A DNA stretch of 64,000 bases from Marichromatium purpuratum 984 (GTDB lineage: Bacteria > Pseudomonadota > Gammaproteobacteria > Chromatiales > Chromatiaceae). Made by a program: the position numbers and the translations under genes. The stretch is from contig NZ_CP007031.1 of the NCBI RefSeq assembly GCF_000224005.2, positions 793,501-857,500 of the forward strand, given 5' to 3'. This document shows positions 21,298 through 31,915 of this stretch, one piece after another (within the stretch, counting starts at the first letter, position 1; every line of letters begins with the position of its first letter). The notes beneath the pieces are model-generated. The model made no database searches. It saw nothing but the letters and a program-made list of their open reading frames with translations, and was not told where the DNA came from.

Positions 21298-21909
21298 ATG
21301 GAACTCGCCATTCGAAATGACAACGGCGGTGCCAGCGTGCAGGTCTCGGACACCGTTTTCGGGGCCGACTTCAAGCCCGGTCTGATTCACCAGGTGGTTA
21401 CCGCGTACCTGGCCGGCGCGCGCGCCGGCACCAAGGCTCAGAAGAACCGCTCAGCCGTCTCTGGCGGCGGTGCCAAGCCGTGGCGTCAGAAGGGCACCGG
21501 TCGTGCTCGTGCCGGTACCAGCCGCAGCCCGCTGTGGCGCTCCGGTGGTGTGACCTTCGCCGCGCAGCCGCGCGACTACAGCCAGAAGGTCAACCGCAAG
21601 ATGTACCGCGGTGCCGTGCGCTCGATCCTCTCCGAGCTGGTGCGTACCGAGCGTCTGGTGGTGGTCTCCGAGTTCGCGCTCGAGGCACCCAAGACCAAGG
21701 AGCTGCTCGCACTGCTCGAGGGCCAGGGTCTGAAGGACGTGCTGATCCTCACCGACGGCATCGAGCCGAACCTGTTCCTGGCCGCGCGCAACGTCAACGG
21801 TGTTGACGTGATGGCGGCTCAGGAGGTCGACCCGGTGAGCATGATCGCTTTCGAGAACGTGCTCGCGACCGAGGCGGCGATCAAGAAACTCGAGGAGCGC
21901 CTGGCATGA
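21298..21909 (+). CDS. rplD: 50S ribosomal protein L4
   Basis: Lines the nascent peptide tunnel; in E. coli it also represses the S10 operon by attenuation and translation control. The 203-residue product has the tunnel loop with [29 protein letters not shown] (shortened motif GTGRARAG). The length is close to E. coli (201). The ATG at 21298 is 4 nt after rplC, and the stop overlaps the rplW start. No S10-type leader is visible before rpsJ, so E. coli-style attenuation is not obvious here. Confidence 0.97.
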   Translation: MELAIRNDNGGASVQVSDTVFGADFKPGLIHQVVTAYLAGARAGTKAQKNRSAVSGGGAKPWRQKGTGRARAGTSRSPLWRSGGVTFAAQPRDYSQKVNRKMYRGAVRSILSELVRTERLVVVSEFALEAPKTKELLALLEGQGLKDVLILTDGIEPNLFLAARNVNGVDVMAAQEVDPVSMIAFENVLATEAAIKKLEERLA

Positions 21910-22199
21910 ACAAAGAGCGTCTGATGAAGGTGCTGCTCGCGCCGATCGTCTCCGAGAAGTCGACCCGTATCGCCGAGTCCGGCCAGGTCGTGTTCCGGGT
22001 TACGACCGACGCGACCAAGCGTGAGGTGAGCCAGGCCGTCGAGCTGCTGTTCGAGGTCAAGGTCGACAGCGTGCAGATCCTCAACGTCAAGGGTAAGACC
22101 AAGCGTTTCGGTCAGCGCCACGGCAAGCGTCAGGACTGGCGCAAGGCCTATGTGCGTCTGGAAGCTGGTCAGGATATCGATTTCGGCGGCGGCGCGTGA
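21906..22199 (+). CDS. rplW: 50S ribosomal protein L23
   Basis: Tunnel-exit protein that docks trigger factor, SRP and the Sec translocon. The 97-residue product has [15 protein letters not shown] near the N-terminus and the conserved [20 protein letters not shown] loop. The ATG at 21906 overlaps the rplD stop in an ATGA arrangement, indicating coupling. Confidence 0.97.
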   Translation: MNKERLMKVLLAPIVSEKSTRIAESGQVVFRVTTDATKREVSQAVELLFEVKVDSVQILNVKGKTKRFGQRHGKRQDWRKAYVRLEAGQDIDFGGGA

Positions 22200-22231
22200 G
22201 CGCAGCGGCGGACAGCAACGGATAGACCAAG

Positions 22232-23059
22232 ATGGCAATCGTAAAGACCAAACCGACGTCCGCCGGGCGCCGCTTTGTCGTGAAGGTGCAGTCCCCCGAA
22301 CTGCACAAGGGCGCCCCCTACGCGCCGCTGATCGAGAAAAAGACGAAGAACGGTGGACGCAACAACTTCGGACGCATCACTGTGCGCCACCAGGGTGGTG
22401 GTCACAAGCAGCGTTACCGTGTTGTTGATTTCAAGCGTAACAAGGAAGGCGTACCGGCCGTGGTCGAGCGGCTCGAGTACGACCCGAACCGCACGGCTCA
22501 TCTGGCGCTGCTGAAGTACGCCGATGGTGAGCGTGCCTACATCATCGCCCCCAAGGGGTTGAGCGCAGGCGATCGCGTGCAGGCCGGTGAGGCCGCTCCG
22601 ATCAGCGTCGGCAACTGCATGCCGCTGCGCAACATCCCGGTCGGTACCTTGGTGCACTGCATCGAGATGCGTCCGGGCAAGGGCGCCCAGCTCGCCCGTT
22701 CGGCCGGTGCATCGGCCCAACTCGTCGCGCGTGAAGGCGCGATGGCCACCCTGCGTCTGCGCTCCGGTGAGATGCGCAAGGTGCATGCTGATTGCCGCGC
22801 GGTGATCGGCGAGGTCGGCAACTCCGAGAACAGCCTGCGGAAGCTCGGCAAGGCCGGCGCGACCCGCTGGCGTGGCGTGCGTCCCACGGTGCGTGGTGTC
22901 GTCATGAACCCGGTCGACCATCCGCACGGCGGTGGTGAGGGCCGGACTTCCGGTGGTCGTCACCCGGTCACCCCCTGGGGTGTGCCGACTAAGGGCCATA
23001 AAACGCGCAAGAATAAGCGGACCGATGGCATGATTGTGCGTCGTCGCGGCCGCAAGTAA
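22232..23059 (+). CDS. rplB: 50S ribosomal protein L2
   Basis: Large-subunit core protein needed for subunit association and peptidyl transfer. The 275-residue product has the [15 protein letters not shown] region and the C-terminal motif [14 protein letters not shown] with the conserved histidine near the catalytic centre. Length matches E. coli (273). It starts at the ATG at 22232, 32 nt after rplW. Confidence 0.98.
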   Translation: MAIVKTKPTSAGRRFVVKVQSPELHKGAPYAPLIEKKTKNGGRNNFGRITVRHQGGGHKQRYRVVDFKRNKEGVPAVVERLEYDPNRTAHLALLKYADGERAYIIAPKGLSAGDRVQAGEAAPISVGNCMPLRNIPVGTLVHCIEMRPGKGAQLARSAGASAQLVAREGAMATLRLRSGEMRKVHADCRAVIGEVGNSENSLRKLGKAGATRWRGVRPTVRGVVMNPVDHPHGGGEGRTSGGRHPVTPWGVPTKGHKTRKNKRTDGMIVRRRGRK

Positions 23060-23078
23060 ATAAGGCGAGGTTGAGCAA

Positions 23079-23357
23079 GTGCCACGTTCGATTCGAAAAG
23101 GACCCTTTGTGGACCACCACCTGATCAAGAAGGTGGAAGAGGCGGTCGCCCAGAACAGTAAACGGCCTATCAAGACCTGGTCGCGTCGCTCCATGGTGTT
23201 GCCGGAAATGGTTGGGCTGACCATCGCAGTCCATAACGGGCGTCAGCACGTGCCGGTGCTCGTCAATGAAAACATGATCGGCCACAAGCTCGGCGAGTTT
23301 GCGCTGACGCGCACCTTCCGTGGGCACGCCGCCGATCGCAAGGCGAAGAAGCGCTAG
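23079..23357 (+). CDS. rpsS: 30S ribosomal protein S19
   Basis: 30S head protein near the A-site finger and bridge to L5. The 92-residue product starts with GTG at 23079 ([20 protein letters not shown]) and has the conserved [16 protein letters not shown]. Length matches E. coli (92). GGCGAGG lies upstream. Confidence 0.97.
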   Translation: MPRSIRKGPFVDHHLIKKVEEAVAQNSKRPIKTWSRRSMVLPEMVGLTIAVHNGRQHVPVLVNENMIGHKLGEFALTRTFRGHAADRKAKKR

Positions 23358-23370
23358 TCGGAGACCCGCA

Positions 23371-23703
23371 ATGCGAGCCGAAGCAACATTGAAATACGCA
23401 CGGGTCTCTGCCCAGAAGGCCCGGCTGGTCGCCGATCTGATCCGCGGTCAGCGCGTCGAGGAGGCCCTGAACACCCTGGCCTTCAGCAACAAGAAGGGCG
23501 CCGAGATCATCAAGAAGGTCCTGGAGTCCGCGATCGCCAACGCCGAGCACAACGAAGGCGCTGACATCGACGAGCTGAAGGTCGCTGCGATCCAGGTCAA
23601 CGAGGGTCCGACCATGAAGCGGATTCGCGCGCGTGCCAAGGGCCGCGCCAACCGCATCATGAAGCGTACCAGCCATATCAGCTTGACGGTGTCGGAAGCG
23701 TAA
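23371..23703 (+). CDS. rplV: 50S ribosomal protein L22
   Basis: Its long beta-hairpin lines the nascent peptide tunnel beside L4 and is a site of macrolide resistance. The ATG at 23371 gives 110 residues ([20 protein letters not shown]), equal to E. coli, and avoids overlap with rpsS. The hairpin region [18 protein letters not shown] is intact. Confidence 0.97.
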   Translation: MRAEATLKYARVSAQKARLVADLIRGQRVEEALNTLAFSNKKGAEIIKKVLESAIANAEHNEGADIDELKVAAIQVNEGPTMKRIRARAKGRANRIMKRTSHISLTVSEA

Positions 23704-23722
23704 GGAATTTCAGGGGACCAGT

Positions 23723-24400
23723 ATGGGACAGAAAGTTAATCCGAACGGCATCCGACTTGGCATCGTCAAGGACTGGACTTCCAAGTGGTATGCAAGTTCG
23801 AAAGATTATGCCGACCTGCTCAACACCGACCTGCAGGTGCGCGATTTCCTGCGCAAGAAGCTTGCAAAGGCCTCGGTGAGCCGCATCCAGATCGATCGTC
23901 CGGCGAAGAACGCCCACATCACCATCCACACCGCGCGTCCTGGCGTGGTGATCGGTAAGAAGGGCGAGGACATCGACAAGCTGCGCGTGCAGGTCTCGAA
24001 GATGATGGGGATTCCGGTGCACATCAGCATCGAGGAGATCCGCAAGCCCGAACTCGACGCCCAGCTCGTCGCCGAGGGCATTGCCCAGCAGCTCGAGCGT
24101 CGCATCATGTTCCGTCGCGCGATGAAGCGCGCGTTGCAGAACACCATGCGTCTGGGTGCCGAGGGCATCAAGGTCAACGTCGCGGGCCGTTTGAACGGCG
24201 CCGAGATCGCCCGTAGCGAGTGGGCCCGTGAGGGTCGCGTGCCGCTGCACACCCTGCGTGCCGACATCGATTACGGCTTCGCCGAGGCGCGCACCACCTA
24301 TGGCGTGATCGGCGTCAAGGTGTGGATCTTCAAGGGCGAGGTGTTCGGCGACCAGGTCCCTGAGGAGCCGGCATCCAAGAGCGCCGGAAGAAAGGGTTAA
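23723..24400 (+). CDS. rpsC: 30S ribosomal protein S3
   Basis: Part of the mRNA entry channel and its helicase activity. The 225-residue product ([20 protein letters not shown]) has a KH domain with the GKKG loop in [14 protein letters not shown] and the C-terminal domain with [14 protein letters not shown]. Length is close to E. coli (233). It starts 19 nt after rplV, and rplP follows after 3 nt. Confidence 0.98.
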   Translation: MGQKVNPNGIRLGIVKDWTSKWYASSKDYADLLNTDLQVRDFLRKKLAKASVSRIQIDRPAKNAHITIHTARPGVVIGKKGEDIDKLRVQVSKMMGIPVHISIEEIRKPELDAQLVAEGIAQQLERRIMFRRAMKRALQNTMRLGAEGIKVNVAGRLNGAEIARSEWAREGRVPLHTLRADIDYGFAEARTTYGVIGVKVWIFKGEVFGDQVPEEPASKSAGRKG

Positions 24401-24403
24401 GTC

Positions 24404-24817
24404 ATGCTGCAACCGAAACGCACCAAGTTCCGAAAGCAACACAAGGGCCGCAACCGTGGCCTCGCCCAGAGCGGCAACCAGGTCAGCTTCGGCGAGTTCG
24501 GTCTCAAGGCCGTGAGCCGTGGCCGGGTGACCGCGCGTCAGATCGAGGCGGCCCGTCGTACCATCACCCGTCGCGTCAAGCGTGGCGGCAAGCTGTGGAT
24601 TCGCGTCTTCCCCGACAAGCCGATCTCCAAGAAACCTCTCGAGGTTCGAATGGGTAAAGGTAAGGGTAACGTCGAGTACTGGGTCGCGCCGATCCAGCCC
24701 GGCCGGATGCTCTACGAGATCGAGGGCGTCAGCGAAGAGCTGGCACGTGAGGCCTTCAAGCTCGCCGCTGCCAAGCTGCCCGTGCAGACCACCTTTGAGA
24801 AGCGGACGATCCTGTGA
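24404..24817 (+). CDS. rplP: 50S ribosomal protein L16
   Basis: Late-assembling 50S protein that helps form the A-site and is needed for accurate aminoacyl-tRNA positioning. The 137-residue product ([20 protein letters not shown]) has [19 protein letters not shown], the region hydroxylated on arginine in E. coli. Its TGA overlaps the rpmC start by one base. Confidence 0.97.
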   Translation: MLQPKRTKFRKQHKGRNRGLAQSGNQVSFGEFGLKAVSRGRVTARQIEAARRTITRRVKRGGKLWIRVFPDKPISKKPLEVRMGKGKGNVEYWVAPIQPGRMLYEIEGVSEELAREAFKLAAAKLPVQTTFEKRTIL

Positions 24818-25014
24818 TGAAGGCTAACGAACTCCGACAGAGCAGCCTCGACGAGCTGCAGGCGCGGTTGATGGACCTGTTGCGCGAGCAGTTCAACCTG
24901 CGCATGCAGCAGGGCACCGGTCAGCTGTCCAAACCCTCGCAGATGAAGGCCGTGCGCCGGGATATCGCCCGGATCAAGACGGTGATGGCGGAAATGGCGG
25001 GCAAGCAAGCATGA
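24817..25014 (+). CDS. rpmC: 50S ribosomal protein L29
   Basis: Small two-helix protein beside L23 at the tunnel exit. The ATG at 24817 gives 65 residues ([20 protein letters not shown]); a GTG one codon earlier at 24814 would add one methionine and is less likely. It overlaps rplP by one base and rpsQ by four bases. Confidence 0.95.
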   Translation: MKANELRQSSLDELQARLMDLLREQFNLRMQQGTGQLSKPSQMKAVRRDIARIKTVMAEMAGKQA

Positions 25015-25271
25015 GCGACGAGAACAACAGCAACCGCATCCAGGAAGGGCGCGTCATCAGCAGCGCGATGGACAAGACCGTGACCGTGCTCATTGAGCGT
25101 CGCGTCAAGCATCCGCTCTATGGCAAGTTCATGCGTCGTTCGACCAAGATTCATGCCCACGATGAAGAGAACACCTGTAACCAGGGTGATCTCGTCCGTG
25201 TCGAGCAGTGCCGGCCGCTCTCCAAGACCAAGACGTGGCGTCTGCTCGAGGTCATCGAAAAGGCGCGCTGA
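25011..25271 (+). CDS. rpsQ: 30S ribosomal protein S17
   Basis: Early 16S rRNA binder of the 30S body with an OB fold. The 86-residue product has the conserved [20 protein letters not shown] and [15 protein letters not shown]. The ATG overlaps the rpmC stop in an ATGA arrangement. A 114-nt spacer follows before rplN, the junction of the S10 and spc operons; I see no clear promoter or terminator in it. Confidence 0.97.
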   Translation: MSDENNSNRIQEGRVISSAMDKTVTVLIERRVKHPLYGKFMRRSTKIHAHDEENTCNQGDLVRVEQCRPLSKTKTWRLLEVIEKAR

Positions 25272-25385
25272 GGCGACGCGCTTCGACAAGGTCCCGGACG
25301 TTCGCTCGTTTTGTCGCTCGTCCGTCTCGCGATTCGCTCAGCAGCCGGTTTAGCCCGGAATCAGCAATAGGCGTAGGTAAACAAC

Positions 25386-25754
25386 ATGATTCAGATGCAG
25401 ACCAATCTCAGCGTCGCTGACAACAGCGGCGCCCGGAGCGTGCAATGCATCAAAGTGCTTGGCGGATCGCATCGGCGCTACGCGGGCATCGGCGATGTCA
25501 TCAAGGTCACGGTCAAGGACGCAATCCCGCGCGGCAAGGTCAAGAAAGGCGACGTGTTCAACGCCGTTGTCGTTCGCACCCGCAAGGGCGTGCGTCGTCC
25601 CGACGGTTCCCTGATCCGCTTCGACGGCAATGCCGCCGTGCTACTGAACAACCAGCTCCAGCCCATCGGCACCCGCATCTTCGGCCCCGTCACGCGTGAA
25701 TTGCGTGGCGAGCGCTTCATGAAGATCATCTCGCTGGCGCCCGAAGTGCTGTAA
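25386..25754 (+). CDS. rplN: 50S ribosomal protein L14
   Basis: Beta-barrel 50S protein at the subunit interface and contact of the silencing factor RsfS. The 122-residue product ([20 protein letters not shown]) has the expected [19 protein letters not shown] motif. First gene of the spc group, 12 nt before rplX. Confidence 0.98.
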   Translation: MIQMQTNLSVADNSGARSVQCIKVLGGSHRRYAGIGDVIKVTVKDAIPRGKVKKGDVFNAVVVRTRKGVRRPDGSLIRFDGNAAVLLNNQLQPIGTRIFGPVTRELRGERFMKIISLAPEVL

Positions 25755-25766
25755 GGAGACGACGGC

Positions 25767-26084
25767 ATGCAAAAGATCAAGAAGGGTGATGACGTCACCG
25801 TCATTACCGGCAAAGACAAGGGTAAACGTGGTACCGTGCTGCGCGTCGTCGACGCCGAGCACATCATCGTTGAGAACGTGAACATCGCGCGCAAGCACCA
25901 GAAGCCGAACCCGCAGGTCGGCGAGCCTGGTGGTATCGTCGACAAGCCGATGCCGATGCACGTCTCGAACGTGGCGCTCTACAACCCGCAGAAGGGCGGG
26001 CCAGACCGCGTCGGTTTCAAGATCCTGGAAGACGGTCGCAAGGTTCGCGTGTTCAAGTCGAACGGCGAAGTCGTCGACGTCTGA
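25767..26084 (+). CDS. rplX: 50S ribosomal protein L24
   Basis: Assembly initiator of the 50S subunit near the tunnel exit. The 105-residue product begins [20 protein letters not shown], a canonical KOW motif, then [20 protein letters not shown]. Length matches E. coli (104). The ATG at 25767 is preceded by AAGGAG. Confidence 0.97.
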   Translation: MQKIKKGDDVTVITGKDKGKRGTVLRVVDAEHIIVENVNIARKHQKPNPQVGEPGGIVDKPMPMHVSNVALYNPQKGGPDRVGFKILEDGRKVRVFKSNGEVVDV

Positions 26085-26098
26085 CCGAAGGAAGCGAG

Positions 26099-26641
26099 AT
26101 GTCCACCAGACTACAGACAGAATACGAACAGCGCATCGTCGGTCAGCTCAAGGAGCGTTTCAGCTTCAAGAGCGTGATGCAGGTGCCGCGCATCGAGAAG
26201 ATCACGCTGAACATGGGCGTTGGCGAGGCCGTGGCCGACAAGAAGGTCATGGACAACGCCGTCGCCGACATGCGTGCCATCGCCGGCCAGCAGCCGATCG
26301 TCACCTACGCCCGCAAGTCGGTCGCAGGCTTTAAGATCCGCGAAGGTTGGCCGATCGGCTGCAAGGTGACCCTGCGTCGCGAGCGCATGTACGAGTTCCT
26401 CGACCGCCTGATCAGCGTCTCCATCCCGCGTATCCGCGACTTCCGTGGGCTCAGCCCCAAGGCGTTCGACGGGCGTGGCAACTACTCGATGGGCGTGCGC
26501 GAGCAGATCATGTTCCCCGAGATCGATTACGACAAGATCGATGCACTGCGCGGGCTCGACATCACCATCACCACGTCGGCTCGGACGGACGAAGAAGGAC
26601 GGGCTCTGCTCGAGGCGTTCAACTTCCCCTTCCGTACCTGA
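26099..26641 (+). CDS. rplE: 50S ribosomal protein L5
   Basis: Binds 5S rRNA and contacts P-site tRNA and S13. The 180-residue product ([20 protein letters not shown]) has the conserved [16 protein letters not shown] and [19 protein letters not shown] stretches. The ATG at 26099 follows AAGGAAGCG, 14 nt after rplX. Confidence 0.98.
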   Translation: MSTRLQTEYEQRIVGQLKERFSFKSVMQVPRIEKITLNMGVGEAVADKKVMDNAVADMRAIAGQQPIVTYARKSVAGFKIREGWPIGCKVTLRRERMYEFLDRLISVSIPRIRDFRGLSPKAFDGRGNYSMGVREQIMFPEIDYDKIDALRGLDITITTSARTDEEGRALLEAFNFPFRT

Positions 26642-26651
26642 GGTAGAGACC

Positions 26652-26957
26652 ATGGCGAAAAAGAGCATGATCGCGCGCGATCGCAAGCGCGCCCAGGTCG
26701 CGGCCCAGTTCAGCGCCAAGCGCGCCGAGCTCAAGGCGGTGATCAACGACCGTAACGCGACTCCCGAGCAGATCGACGAAGCCGTGCTGAAGCTGCAGAA
26801 GCTTCCGCGCGACGCCAGCCCCTCGCGTCAGCAGCGTCGCTGCCGTGTCAGCGGCCGTCCGCATGCCGTGTATCGCAAGTTCGGTCTCTCGCGCAACAAG
26901 CTGCGCGAGGCAGTGATGCGTGGCGATGTCCCTGGCGTCGTCAAGGCAAGCTGGTAG
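26652..26957 (+). CDS. rpsN: 30S ribosomal protein S14 (long, zinc-free form)
   Basis: 30S head protein. The ATG at 26652 gives 101 residues ([20 protein letters not shown]), equal to E. coli. It has the conserved [19 protein letters not shown] but lacks paired CxxC motifs, so it is the zinc-independent form. It is separated from rpsH by 98 nt containing a stem-loop. Confidence 0.97.
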   Translation: MAKKSMIARDRKRAQVAAQFSAKRAELKAVINDRNATPEQIDEAVLKLQKLPRDASPSRQQRRCRVSGRPHAVYRKFGLSRNKLREAVMRGDVPGVVKASW

Positions 26958-26966
26958 AATTCCCCC

Positions 26967-26986
26967 CTCGGGCCTTCCGGCCCGAG
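26967..26986 (+). terminator. rpsN-rpsH stem-loop
   Basis: CTCGGGCC (26967-26974), loop TTCC, GGCCCGAG (26979-26986) form a perfect 8-bp hairpin with no T run after it. Within an essential operon it is more likely an RNA processing or stability element than a full terminator. Confidence 0.45.
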
Positions 26987-27055
26987 CATCCTGAAAACCA
27001 AGTCCCCCCAATGGGTATCACATCGGCAACGATGGATTGACCCGAGGAGAAGCCA

Positions 27056-27451
27056 ATGAGTATGTCGGATCCGATTGCGGATATGCTAACGCGTATCCGT
27101 AACGGCCAGCAGCGCGGCAAGTTCACCATCATGATGCCGTCCTCCAAGCAGAAGATCGCGATCGCGAACCTGCTGAAGGAAGAGGGCTACATCGCCGACG
27201 CGCAGGTCGAAGAGAACGAGGGTAAGCCCCAGCTGGTTCTCAGGCTCAAGTACTATCGCGGCAAGCCCGTGATCGAGTACCTCAAGCGCGTCTCGCGCCC
27301 CGGTCTGCGCATCTATCGCAGCAAGGACGAGCTGCCCCAGGTCTGGGCCGGTCTCGGCGTTGCGATCGTCTCCACCTCCAAGGGTCTGATGACCGACCGC
27401 GAGGCCCGCAAGGCGGGTCACGGCGGCGAGATCATCGCCTACGTCGCCTAA
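27056..27451 (+). CDS. rpsH: 30S ribosomal protein S8
   Basis: Central-domain 30S protein; in E. coli it represses the spc operon by binding near rplE. The 131-residue product ([20 protein letters not shown]) carries the C-terminal [20 protein letters not shown] motif. The ATG at 27056 follows GAGGAGAAGCC. Length matches E. coli (130). Confidence 0.98.
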   Translation: MSMSDPIADMLTRIRNGQQRGKFTIMMPSSKQKIAIANLLKEEGYIADAQVEENEGKPQLVLRLKYYRGKPVIEYLKRVSRPGLRIYRSKDELPQVWAGLGVAIVSTSKGLMTDREARKAGHGGEIIAYVA

Positions 27452-27465
27452 GGGAGGTCGGAACT

Positions 27466-27999
27466 ATGTCTCGCGTTGCAAAGGCACCGGTCGCCATCCC
27501 CAATGGGGTTAAAGTCGAACTCCAAGGTCAGGACGTCAAGGTCTCCGGCCCCAAGGGTTCGATGGAGTGGACCGTGCATCCGGCGGTCCGCGTCTGTGAG
27601 GAAAACGGTCAGCTGCTGGTCGCTCGTGCCGAAGGGTACGAGAAGGACTGGGCCATGGCCGGCACCACTCGGGCGCTGATCAATAACATGGTCGTGGGCT
27701 GCGGCACCGGCTTCACTCGTAAGCTGACCCTGGTCGGCGTGGGCTATCGCGCTCAGGCCAAGGGCAAGGTGCTCAACCTCAACCTCGGCTTCTCGCACCC
27801 GATCGATTTTCCGGTGCCCGAGGGCATCACCATCGAGACCCCGAGTCAGACCGAGATCGTCGTCAGCGGTGCCGACAAGCAGCAGGTCGGTCAGGTCGCG
27901 GCGAAGATCCGTGGGTTCCGTCCGCCGGAACCCTACAAGGGCAAGGGCGTGCGTTACGCGGACGAGAACGTCCTGCGTAAGGAAGCCAAGAAGAAATAA
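27466..27999 (+). CDS. rplF: 50S ribosomal protein L6
   Basis: Two-domain 50S protein near the factor-binding site. The 177-residue product ([20 protein letters not shown]) has [23 protein letters not shown] (core GFTRKL) and the C-terminal [13 protein letters not shown] motif. Length equals E. coli (177). It lies 14 nt after rpsH with GGGAGG upstream. Confidence 0.98.
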   Translation: MSRVAKAPVAIPNGVKVELQGQDVKVSGPKGSMEWTVHPAVRVCEENGQLLVARAEGYEKDWAMAGTTRALINNMVVGCGTGFTRKLTLVGVGYRAQAKGKVLNLNLGFSHPIDFPVPEGITIETPSQTEIVVSGADKQQVGQVAAKIRGFRPPEPYKGKGVRYADENVLRKEAKKK

Positions 28000-28011
28000 G
28001 GGGTCTAGGCA

Positions 28012-28368
28012 ATGGATAAGAAACAAGCTCGTCTGCGCCGTGCGGCGCGGGCTCGTGCCAAGATCCGGGAGCTCAGTGTCTTCCGTCTGTGCGTGCACCG
28101 TACGCCCCGGCACATCTACGCCCAGGTCATCGCTCCCGAGGGCGACAAGGTCGTGGCCAGCGCCTCGACCCTCGACAAGGACCTGCGTCAAGCGATCGAG
28201 GGCCACAAGGGTAACGTCGCAGCCGCGGCCGTCATCGGTCAGGCGATCGCCGAGCGCGCGCGCTCCGCTGGTGTGGAATCGGTCGCCTTCGATCGTTCCG
28301 GCTTCCGCTATCACGGCCGTGTCAAGGCGCTCGCCGATGCCGCCCGTGAACACGGACTGAAATTCTAA
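28012..28368 (+). CDS. rplR: 50S ribosomal protein L18
   Basis: 5S rRNA-binding protein of the central protuberance. The 118-residue product ([20 protein letters not shown]) has [16 protein letters not shown] and ends [15 protein letters not shown], as in E. coli (117 residues). It lies 12 nt after rplF and 10 nt before rpsE. Confidence 0.97.
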   Translation: MDKKQARLRRAARARAKIRELSVFRLCVHRTPRHIYAQVIAPEGDKVVASASTLDKDLRQAIEGHKGNVAAAAVIGQAIAERARSAGVESVAFDRSGFRYHGRVKALADAAREHGLKF

Positions 28369-28378
28369 GGACTCGATC

Positions 28379-28885
28379 ATGGCGAACTTCAATCCAAAGA
28401 CAGAAGGCGACGAGCTTCTGGAAAAGCTGGTGACCGTCAATCGGGTCGCCAAGGTGGTCAAGGGCGGACGTCAGTTCGGCTTTGCGGCGCTGACCGTGGT
28501 CGGCGACGGCAAGGGTCGGGTCGGCTTCGGTCGCGGCAAGGCGCGTGAGGTGCCGGTGGCGATCCAGAAGGCGATGGAGAATGCCCGCAAGAACATGATC
28601 GACGTCAAGCTCAATGGCACCACGCTGCAGTACCCGCTGCAGGGGCGTCACGGCGCGGCCCGCGTGTTCATGCAGCCGGCCTCCGAGGGTACCGGTATCA
28701 TCGCCGGCGGCGCGATGCGTGCCGTCTTCGAGGTGCTCGGGGTGCAGAACGTGCTGGCCAAGTGCATCGGCACCAACAACCCGATCAACGTCGTCCAGGC
28801 GACCATCGAAGGCCTGCGCAAGATGAACGACGCCGAGCTCGTCGCTGCCAAGCGCGGCAAGACCGTCGAAGAGATTCTGGGGTAA
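28379..28885 (+). CDS. rpsE: 30S ribosomal protein S5
   Basis: Near the mRNA entry site; mutations give spectinomycin resistance or ribosomal ambiguity. The 168-residue product has the N-terminal double-stranded RNA-binding fold with [19 protein letters not shown], the spectinomycin loop, and a C-terminal domain with [19 protein letters not shown]. Length matches E. coli (167). Confidence 0.98.
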   Translation: MANFNPKTEGDELLEKLVTVNRVAKVVKGGRQFGFAALTVVGDGKGRVGFGRGKAREVPVAIQKAMENARKNMIDVKLNGTTLQYPLQGRHGAARVFMQPASEGTGIIAGGAMRAVFEVLGVQNVLAKCIGTNNPINVVQATIEGLRKMNDAELVAAKRGKTVEEILG

Positions 28886-28888
28886 GCG

Positions 28889-29080
28889 ATGGCTGACAAG
28901 AAGATGATGAAGGTCAAGCTGGTGCGCAGCGTCCATGGACGCCTCGAGCGTCACCAGGCCTGCGTCCGCGGCCTCGGTCTGCGGCGCATGCACCAGGTCG
29001 TCGAGGTCGAGGACACCCCTTGCACCCGCGGCATGGTCAACACCGTGTCCTACATGGTTAAGGTCGTGGAGGAGTCTTGA
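28889..29080 (+). CDS. rpmD: 50S ribosomal protein L30
   Basis: Small 50S protein absent from some bacteria. The 63-residue product ([20 protein letters not shown]) has [20 protein letters not shown], the L30 signature. It starts 3 nt after rpsE and ends 1 nt before the rplO ATG, the usual rpsE-rpmD-rplO order. Confidence 0.95.
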   Translation: MADKKMMKVKLVRSVHGRLERHQACVRGLGLRRMHQVVEVEDTPCTRGMVNTVSYMVKVVEES

Positions 29081-29081
29081 G

Positions 29082-29516
29082 ATGCGACTCAATGAGCTGA
29101 AGCCCGACGAGGGCAGCCGCAAGGTTGCCAAGCGCGTCGGTCGCGGGATCGGCAGCGGACTCGGCAAGACCTGTGGCCGCGGCCACAAGGGTCAGAAGTC
29201 GCGTTCCGGTGGTTTCCACAAGGTCGGCTTCGAGGGCGGTCAGATGCCGCTGCAGCGTCGTCTGCCGAAGGTCGGTTTCCGGTCGCGCAAGGCGCTGGTC
29301 CAGGCTGAGGTGCGCCTGAACGAGTTGGCCCTGGTCGAGGGCGACACCGTCGATCTCGCTGCGCTGGTCGCGGCCGGGGTATTGAACCACCGTATCAAGT
29401 CGGTCAAGGTCATCGCCTCGGGCGAGATCTCGCGGGCTGTCACCGTACGTGGCCTGGGCGTGACCAAGGGTGCGCGCGCGGCGATCGAAGCGGCGGGCGG
29501 CAAGGTCGAGGACTAA
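29082..29516 (+). CDS. rplO: 50S ribosomal protein L15
   Basis: Late 50S assembly protein with a long basic N-terminal extension into rRNA. The ATG at 29082 gives 144 residues ([20 protein letters not shown]), equal to E. coli, with [20 protein letters not shown]. An upstream ATG in frame would overlap rpmD and is rejected. GGAGTC lies just ahead. Confidence 0.97.
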   Translation: MRLNELKPDEGSRKVAKRVGRGIGSGLGKTCGRGHKGQKSRSGGFHKVGFEGGQMPLQRRLPKVGFRSRKALVQAEVRLNELALVEGDTVDLAALVAAGVLNHRIKSVKVIASGEISRAVTVRGLGVTKGARAAIEAAGGKVED

Positions 29517-29535
29517 TCGGGAAGGCGCGTAGCAG

Positions 29536-30888
29536 ATGGCCAAGAACGTCGGATCCATGGGAAGTGCGCTCGGCGGTATGGGGCGGTTGACAGAGTTGCG
29601 TCAGCGCCTGCTGTTCGTGCTCGGCGCACTGCTCGTCTATCGTATCGGTACCTTCATCCCGGTCCCGGGCGTCAACCCCGAGGCCTTGGCCATCCTGTTC
29701 GATCAGAACCAGGGGTCGATCCTGGACATGTTCAACATGTTCTCGGGAGGTGCCCTGGAGCGCGCCAGTCTGTTCGCGCTGGGCATCATGCCCTACATCT
29801 CCGCCTCCATCATCATGCAGTTGATGACGGCGGTGTTGCCGAAGCTCGAACAGTTGAAAAAGGAAGGCGAGTCCGGTCGCCGCAAGATCACTCAGTACAC
29901 CCGCTACGGTACCGTGGTGCTCGCGACCTTTCAGGCCATCGGTATCTCGATGGCGCTGCAGGGTCAGACCGCTGGTGGTTCGGCGTTGGTCTCCCACGCC
30001 GGTCCCGGGTTCGTGTTCACTGCGACCGTGTCGCTGGTGACCGGCACCATGTTCCTGATGTGGCTCGGCGAGCAGATCACCGAGCGCGGTATCGGCAACG
30101 GCATCTCGCTGATCATCTTCGCGGGTATCGTCGCCGGTCTGCCCTCGGCGCTCGGCGGCACCCTGGAGCTGGCGCGCACCGGTGAGATGAACTCGCTGGC
30201 GGTCCTCGCGCTGTTCGCCCTGGCATTGGCGGTCACCGCATTCGTGGTGTTCGTCGAGCGCGGGCAGCGGCGGATTACCGTCAACTACGCACGTCGCCAG
30301 CAGGGGCGGCGGATGATGCAGGCGCAGAGCACGCACCTGCCGCTCAAGCTCAACATGGCCGGCGTCATCCCGCCGATCTTCGCCTCCAGCATCATCCTCT
30401 TCCCAGGGACGCTGGGGCAGTGGTTCGGCAGCAACGAGGATCTGCGTTGGCTGGCCGACATCACCGCGAAGCTCTCGCCCGGTGAGCCGGTCTACGTGCT
30501 CTTTTACGCGACGGCGATCATCTTCTTCTGCTTCTTCTACACCGCGCTGGTGTTCAATGCGAAGGAGACGGCCGACAACCTCAAGCGCTCTGGGGCTTTC
30601 ATTCCGGGGATCCGTCCGGGGGAGCAGACGGCGCGCTACATCGATACCGTCATGACCCGGTTGACGGCAGCAGGCGCGATCTACATCACCGCTGTCTGCT
30701 TGCTGCCTGAGTTCCTGATCGTGGGTTACAACGTGCCGTTCTATTTCGGCGGCACCTCACTGTTAATCGTAGTGGTCGTGGTCATGGACTTCATGGCGCA
30801 GATTCAGGCTCACCTGATGTCGCATCAGTACGAGGGCCTGATGAAGAAGGCCAACCTGAAGTCACCCGGCGCCGGCATGTTGCGCTGA
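29536..30888 (+). CDS. secY: Preprotein translocase subunit SecY
   Basis: Channel-forming subunit of the Sec translocon in the inner membrane. The 450-residue product shows the expected ten membrane segments, an N-terminal [13 protein letters not shown], the plug region, and cytosolic loops such as [12 protein letters not shown]-type (here [13 protein letters not shown]) and [23 protein letters not shown]. Slightly longer than E. coli (443). It ends the protein part of the spc operon and pairs with secE at 3262. Confidence 0.98.
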   Translation: MAKNVGSMGSALGGMGRLTELRQRLLFVLGALLVYRIGTFIPVPGVNPEALAILFDQNQGSILDMFNMFSGGALERASLFALGIMPYISASIIMQLMTAVLPKLEQLKKEGESGRRKITQYTRYGTVVLATFQAIGISMALQGQTAGGSALVSHAGPGFVFTATVSLVTGTMFLMWLGEQITERGIGNGISLIIFAGIVAGLPSALGGTLELARTGEMNSLAVLALFALALAVTAFVVFVERGQRRITVNYARRQQGRRMMQAQSTHLPLKLNMAGVIPPIFASSIILFPGTLGQWFGSNEDLRWLADITAKLSPGEPVYVLFYATAIIFFCFFYTALVFNAKETADNLKRSGAFIPGIRPGEQTARYIDTVMTRLTAAGAIYITAVCLLPEFLIVGYNVPFYFGGTSLLIVVVVVMDFMAQIQAHLMSHQYEGLMKKANLKSPGAGMLR

Positions 30889-30916
30889 AGAAGGCCCCGA
30901 CTCTTAGGAGACAAGA

Positions 30917-31030
30917 ATGAAAGTGCGTGCATCGGTCAAGAAGTTGTGCAGAAACTGCAAGGTGATCAAGCGGAATGGAACGGTGCGGGTCATCTGTTCC
31001 GACCCCCGTCACAAGCAGCGCCAGGGTTGA
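30917..31030 (+). CDS. rpmJ: 50S ribosomal protein L36 (zinc form)
   Basis: Smallest ribosomal protein, 37 residues, beginning [20 protein letters not shown] and ending DPRHKQRQG. The zinc ligands C11, C14, C27 and H32 are all present, so this is the zinc-binding C+ type. The ATG at 30917 has TTAGGAG upstream and the TGA is at 31028-31030. Its place between secY and rpsM is the normal one. Confidence 0.97.
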   Translation: MKVRASVKKLCRNCKVIKRNGTVRVICSDPRHKQRQG

Positions 31031-31040
31031 CGGACTCCCG

Positions 31041-31068
31041 TTGACTACAGTAAGCAATTTGTTATACT
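31041..31068 (+). promoter_or_regulatory. Sigma-70 promoter of the alpha operon
   Basis: TTGACT at 31041-31046 and TATACT at 31063-31068 are 16 bp apart, in the 83-nt spacer between rpmJ and rpsM. The predicted start is near 31075, about 39 nt before rpsM. It gives rpsM-rpsK-rpsD-rpoA-rplQ its own input besides read-through from spc. Confidence 0.75.
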
Positions 31069-31113
31069 GCGCGGTTTACCCGCTGAGCATTTAGGACTGA
31101 GGGGTTCGTAGCT

Positions 31114-31470
31114 ATGGCCCGTATCGCCGGCGTCAACATTCCCGACAAAAAGCACGCCGTGATCGCGTTGACCGCGATCTACGGCATCGGCCGCACCCGC
31201 GCGGGCGAGATCTGCGACGCGGCAGGTATTCCGCGTGACACCAAGATCCAGAGCCTCACCGAGGAAGAGGTCGAGAAGCTGCGTGGCGAGGTCGCCAGAT
31301 TCTCCGTCGAGGGCGATCTGCGTCGTGAAGTGTCGATGAACATCAAGCGCCTGATGGACCTCGGCTGCAACCGCGGCATCCGTCATCGTCGCGGCCTGCC
31401 CCTGCGTGGTCAGCGCACGCGCACCAACGCACGGACCCGCAAGGGGCCGCGTCGTCCGATCAAACGCTAA
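31114..31470 (+). CDS. rpsM: 30S ribosomal protein S13
   Basis: 30S head protein contacting P-site tRNA and the L5 bridge. The 118-residue product ([20 protein letters not shown]) has [12 protein letters not shown] and the basic C-terminal tail [20 protein letters not shown]. Equal in length to E. coli. First gene of the alpha operon. Confidence 0.98.
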   Translation: MARIAGVNIPDKKHAVIALTAIYGIGRTRAGEICDAAGIPRDTKIQSLTEEEVEKLRGEVARFSVEGDLRREVSMNIKRLMDLGCNRGIRHRRGLPLRGQRTRTNARTRKGPRRPIKR

Positions 31471-31506
31471 GCGCCCTGGCGCAGCAGATTAGCTGGATTA
31501 CGTCGA

Positions 31507-31896
31507 ATGGCTAAACCGATTCGCAGCACCAAGAAAAAGGTCAAGAAGCAGGTTGCAGACGGCATTGCGCACGTCCACGCCTCCTTCAACAACACCATCA
31601 TCACGATCACCGATCGTCAGGGCAACGCCTTGGCCTGGGCCACCGCCGGTGGTTCGGGCTTCCGCGGTTCGCGCAAGAGCACGCCCTTCGCGGCTCAGGT
31701 TGCCGCCGATCGTGCCGGTCAGGCTGCCAAGGAATACGGCCTGCGCAACCTGGACGTGAACGTCAAGGGGCCGGGGCCGGGTCGTGAGTCCGCCGTGCGC
31801 GCACTCAACAACGCGGGTTTCAAGATCACCAGCATCACCGATGTGACCCCGATCCCGCACAACGGCTGCCGTCCGCCCAAGAAGCGGCGCGTCTGA
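31507..31896 (+). CDS. rpsK: 30S ribosomal protein S11
   Basis: 30S platform protein near the E site and mRNA. The 129-residue product has [39 protein letters not shown] and the C-terminal [17 protein letters not shown]. Equal in length to E. coli. It lies 36 nt after rpsM. Confidence 0.98.
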   Translation: MAKPIRSTKKKVKKQVADGIAHVHASFNNTIITITDRQGNALAWATAGGSGFRGSRKSTPFAAQVAADRAGQAAKEYGLRNLDVNVKGPGPGRESAVRALNNAGFKITSITDVTPIPHNGCRPPKKRRV

Positions 31897-31915
31897 CAGA
31901 TCAACAGGAAGAGAC

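Noticed and set aside
26967-26986. rpsN-rpsH hairpin considered as a full terminator
   Set aside because: There is no T run, and termination here would stop expression of rpsH to secY, for which I see no promoter in the 98-bp gap.
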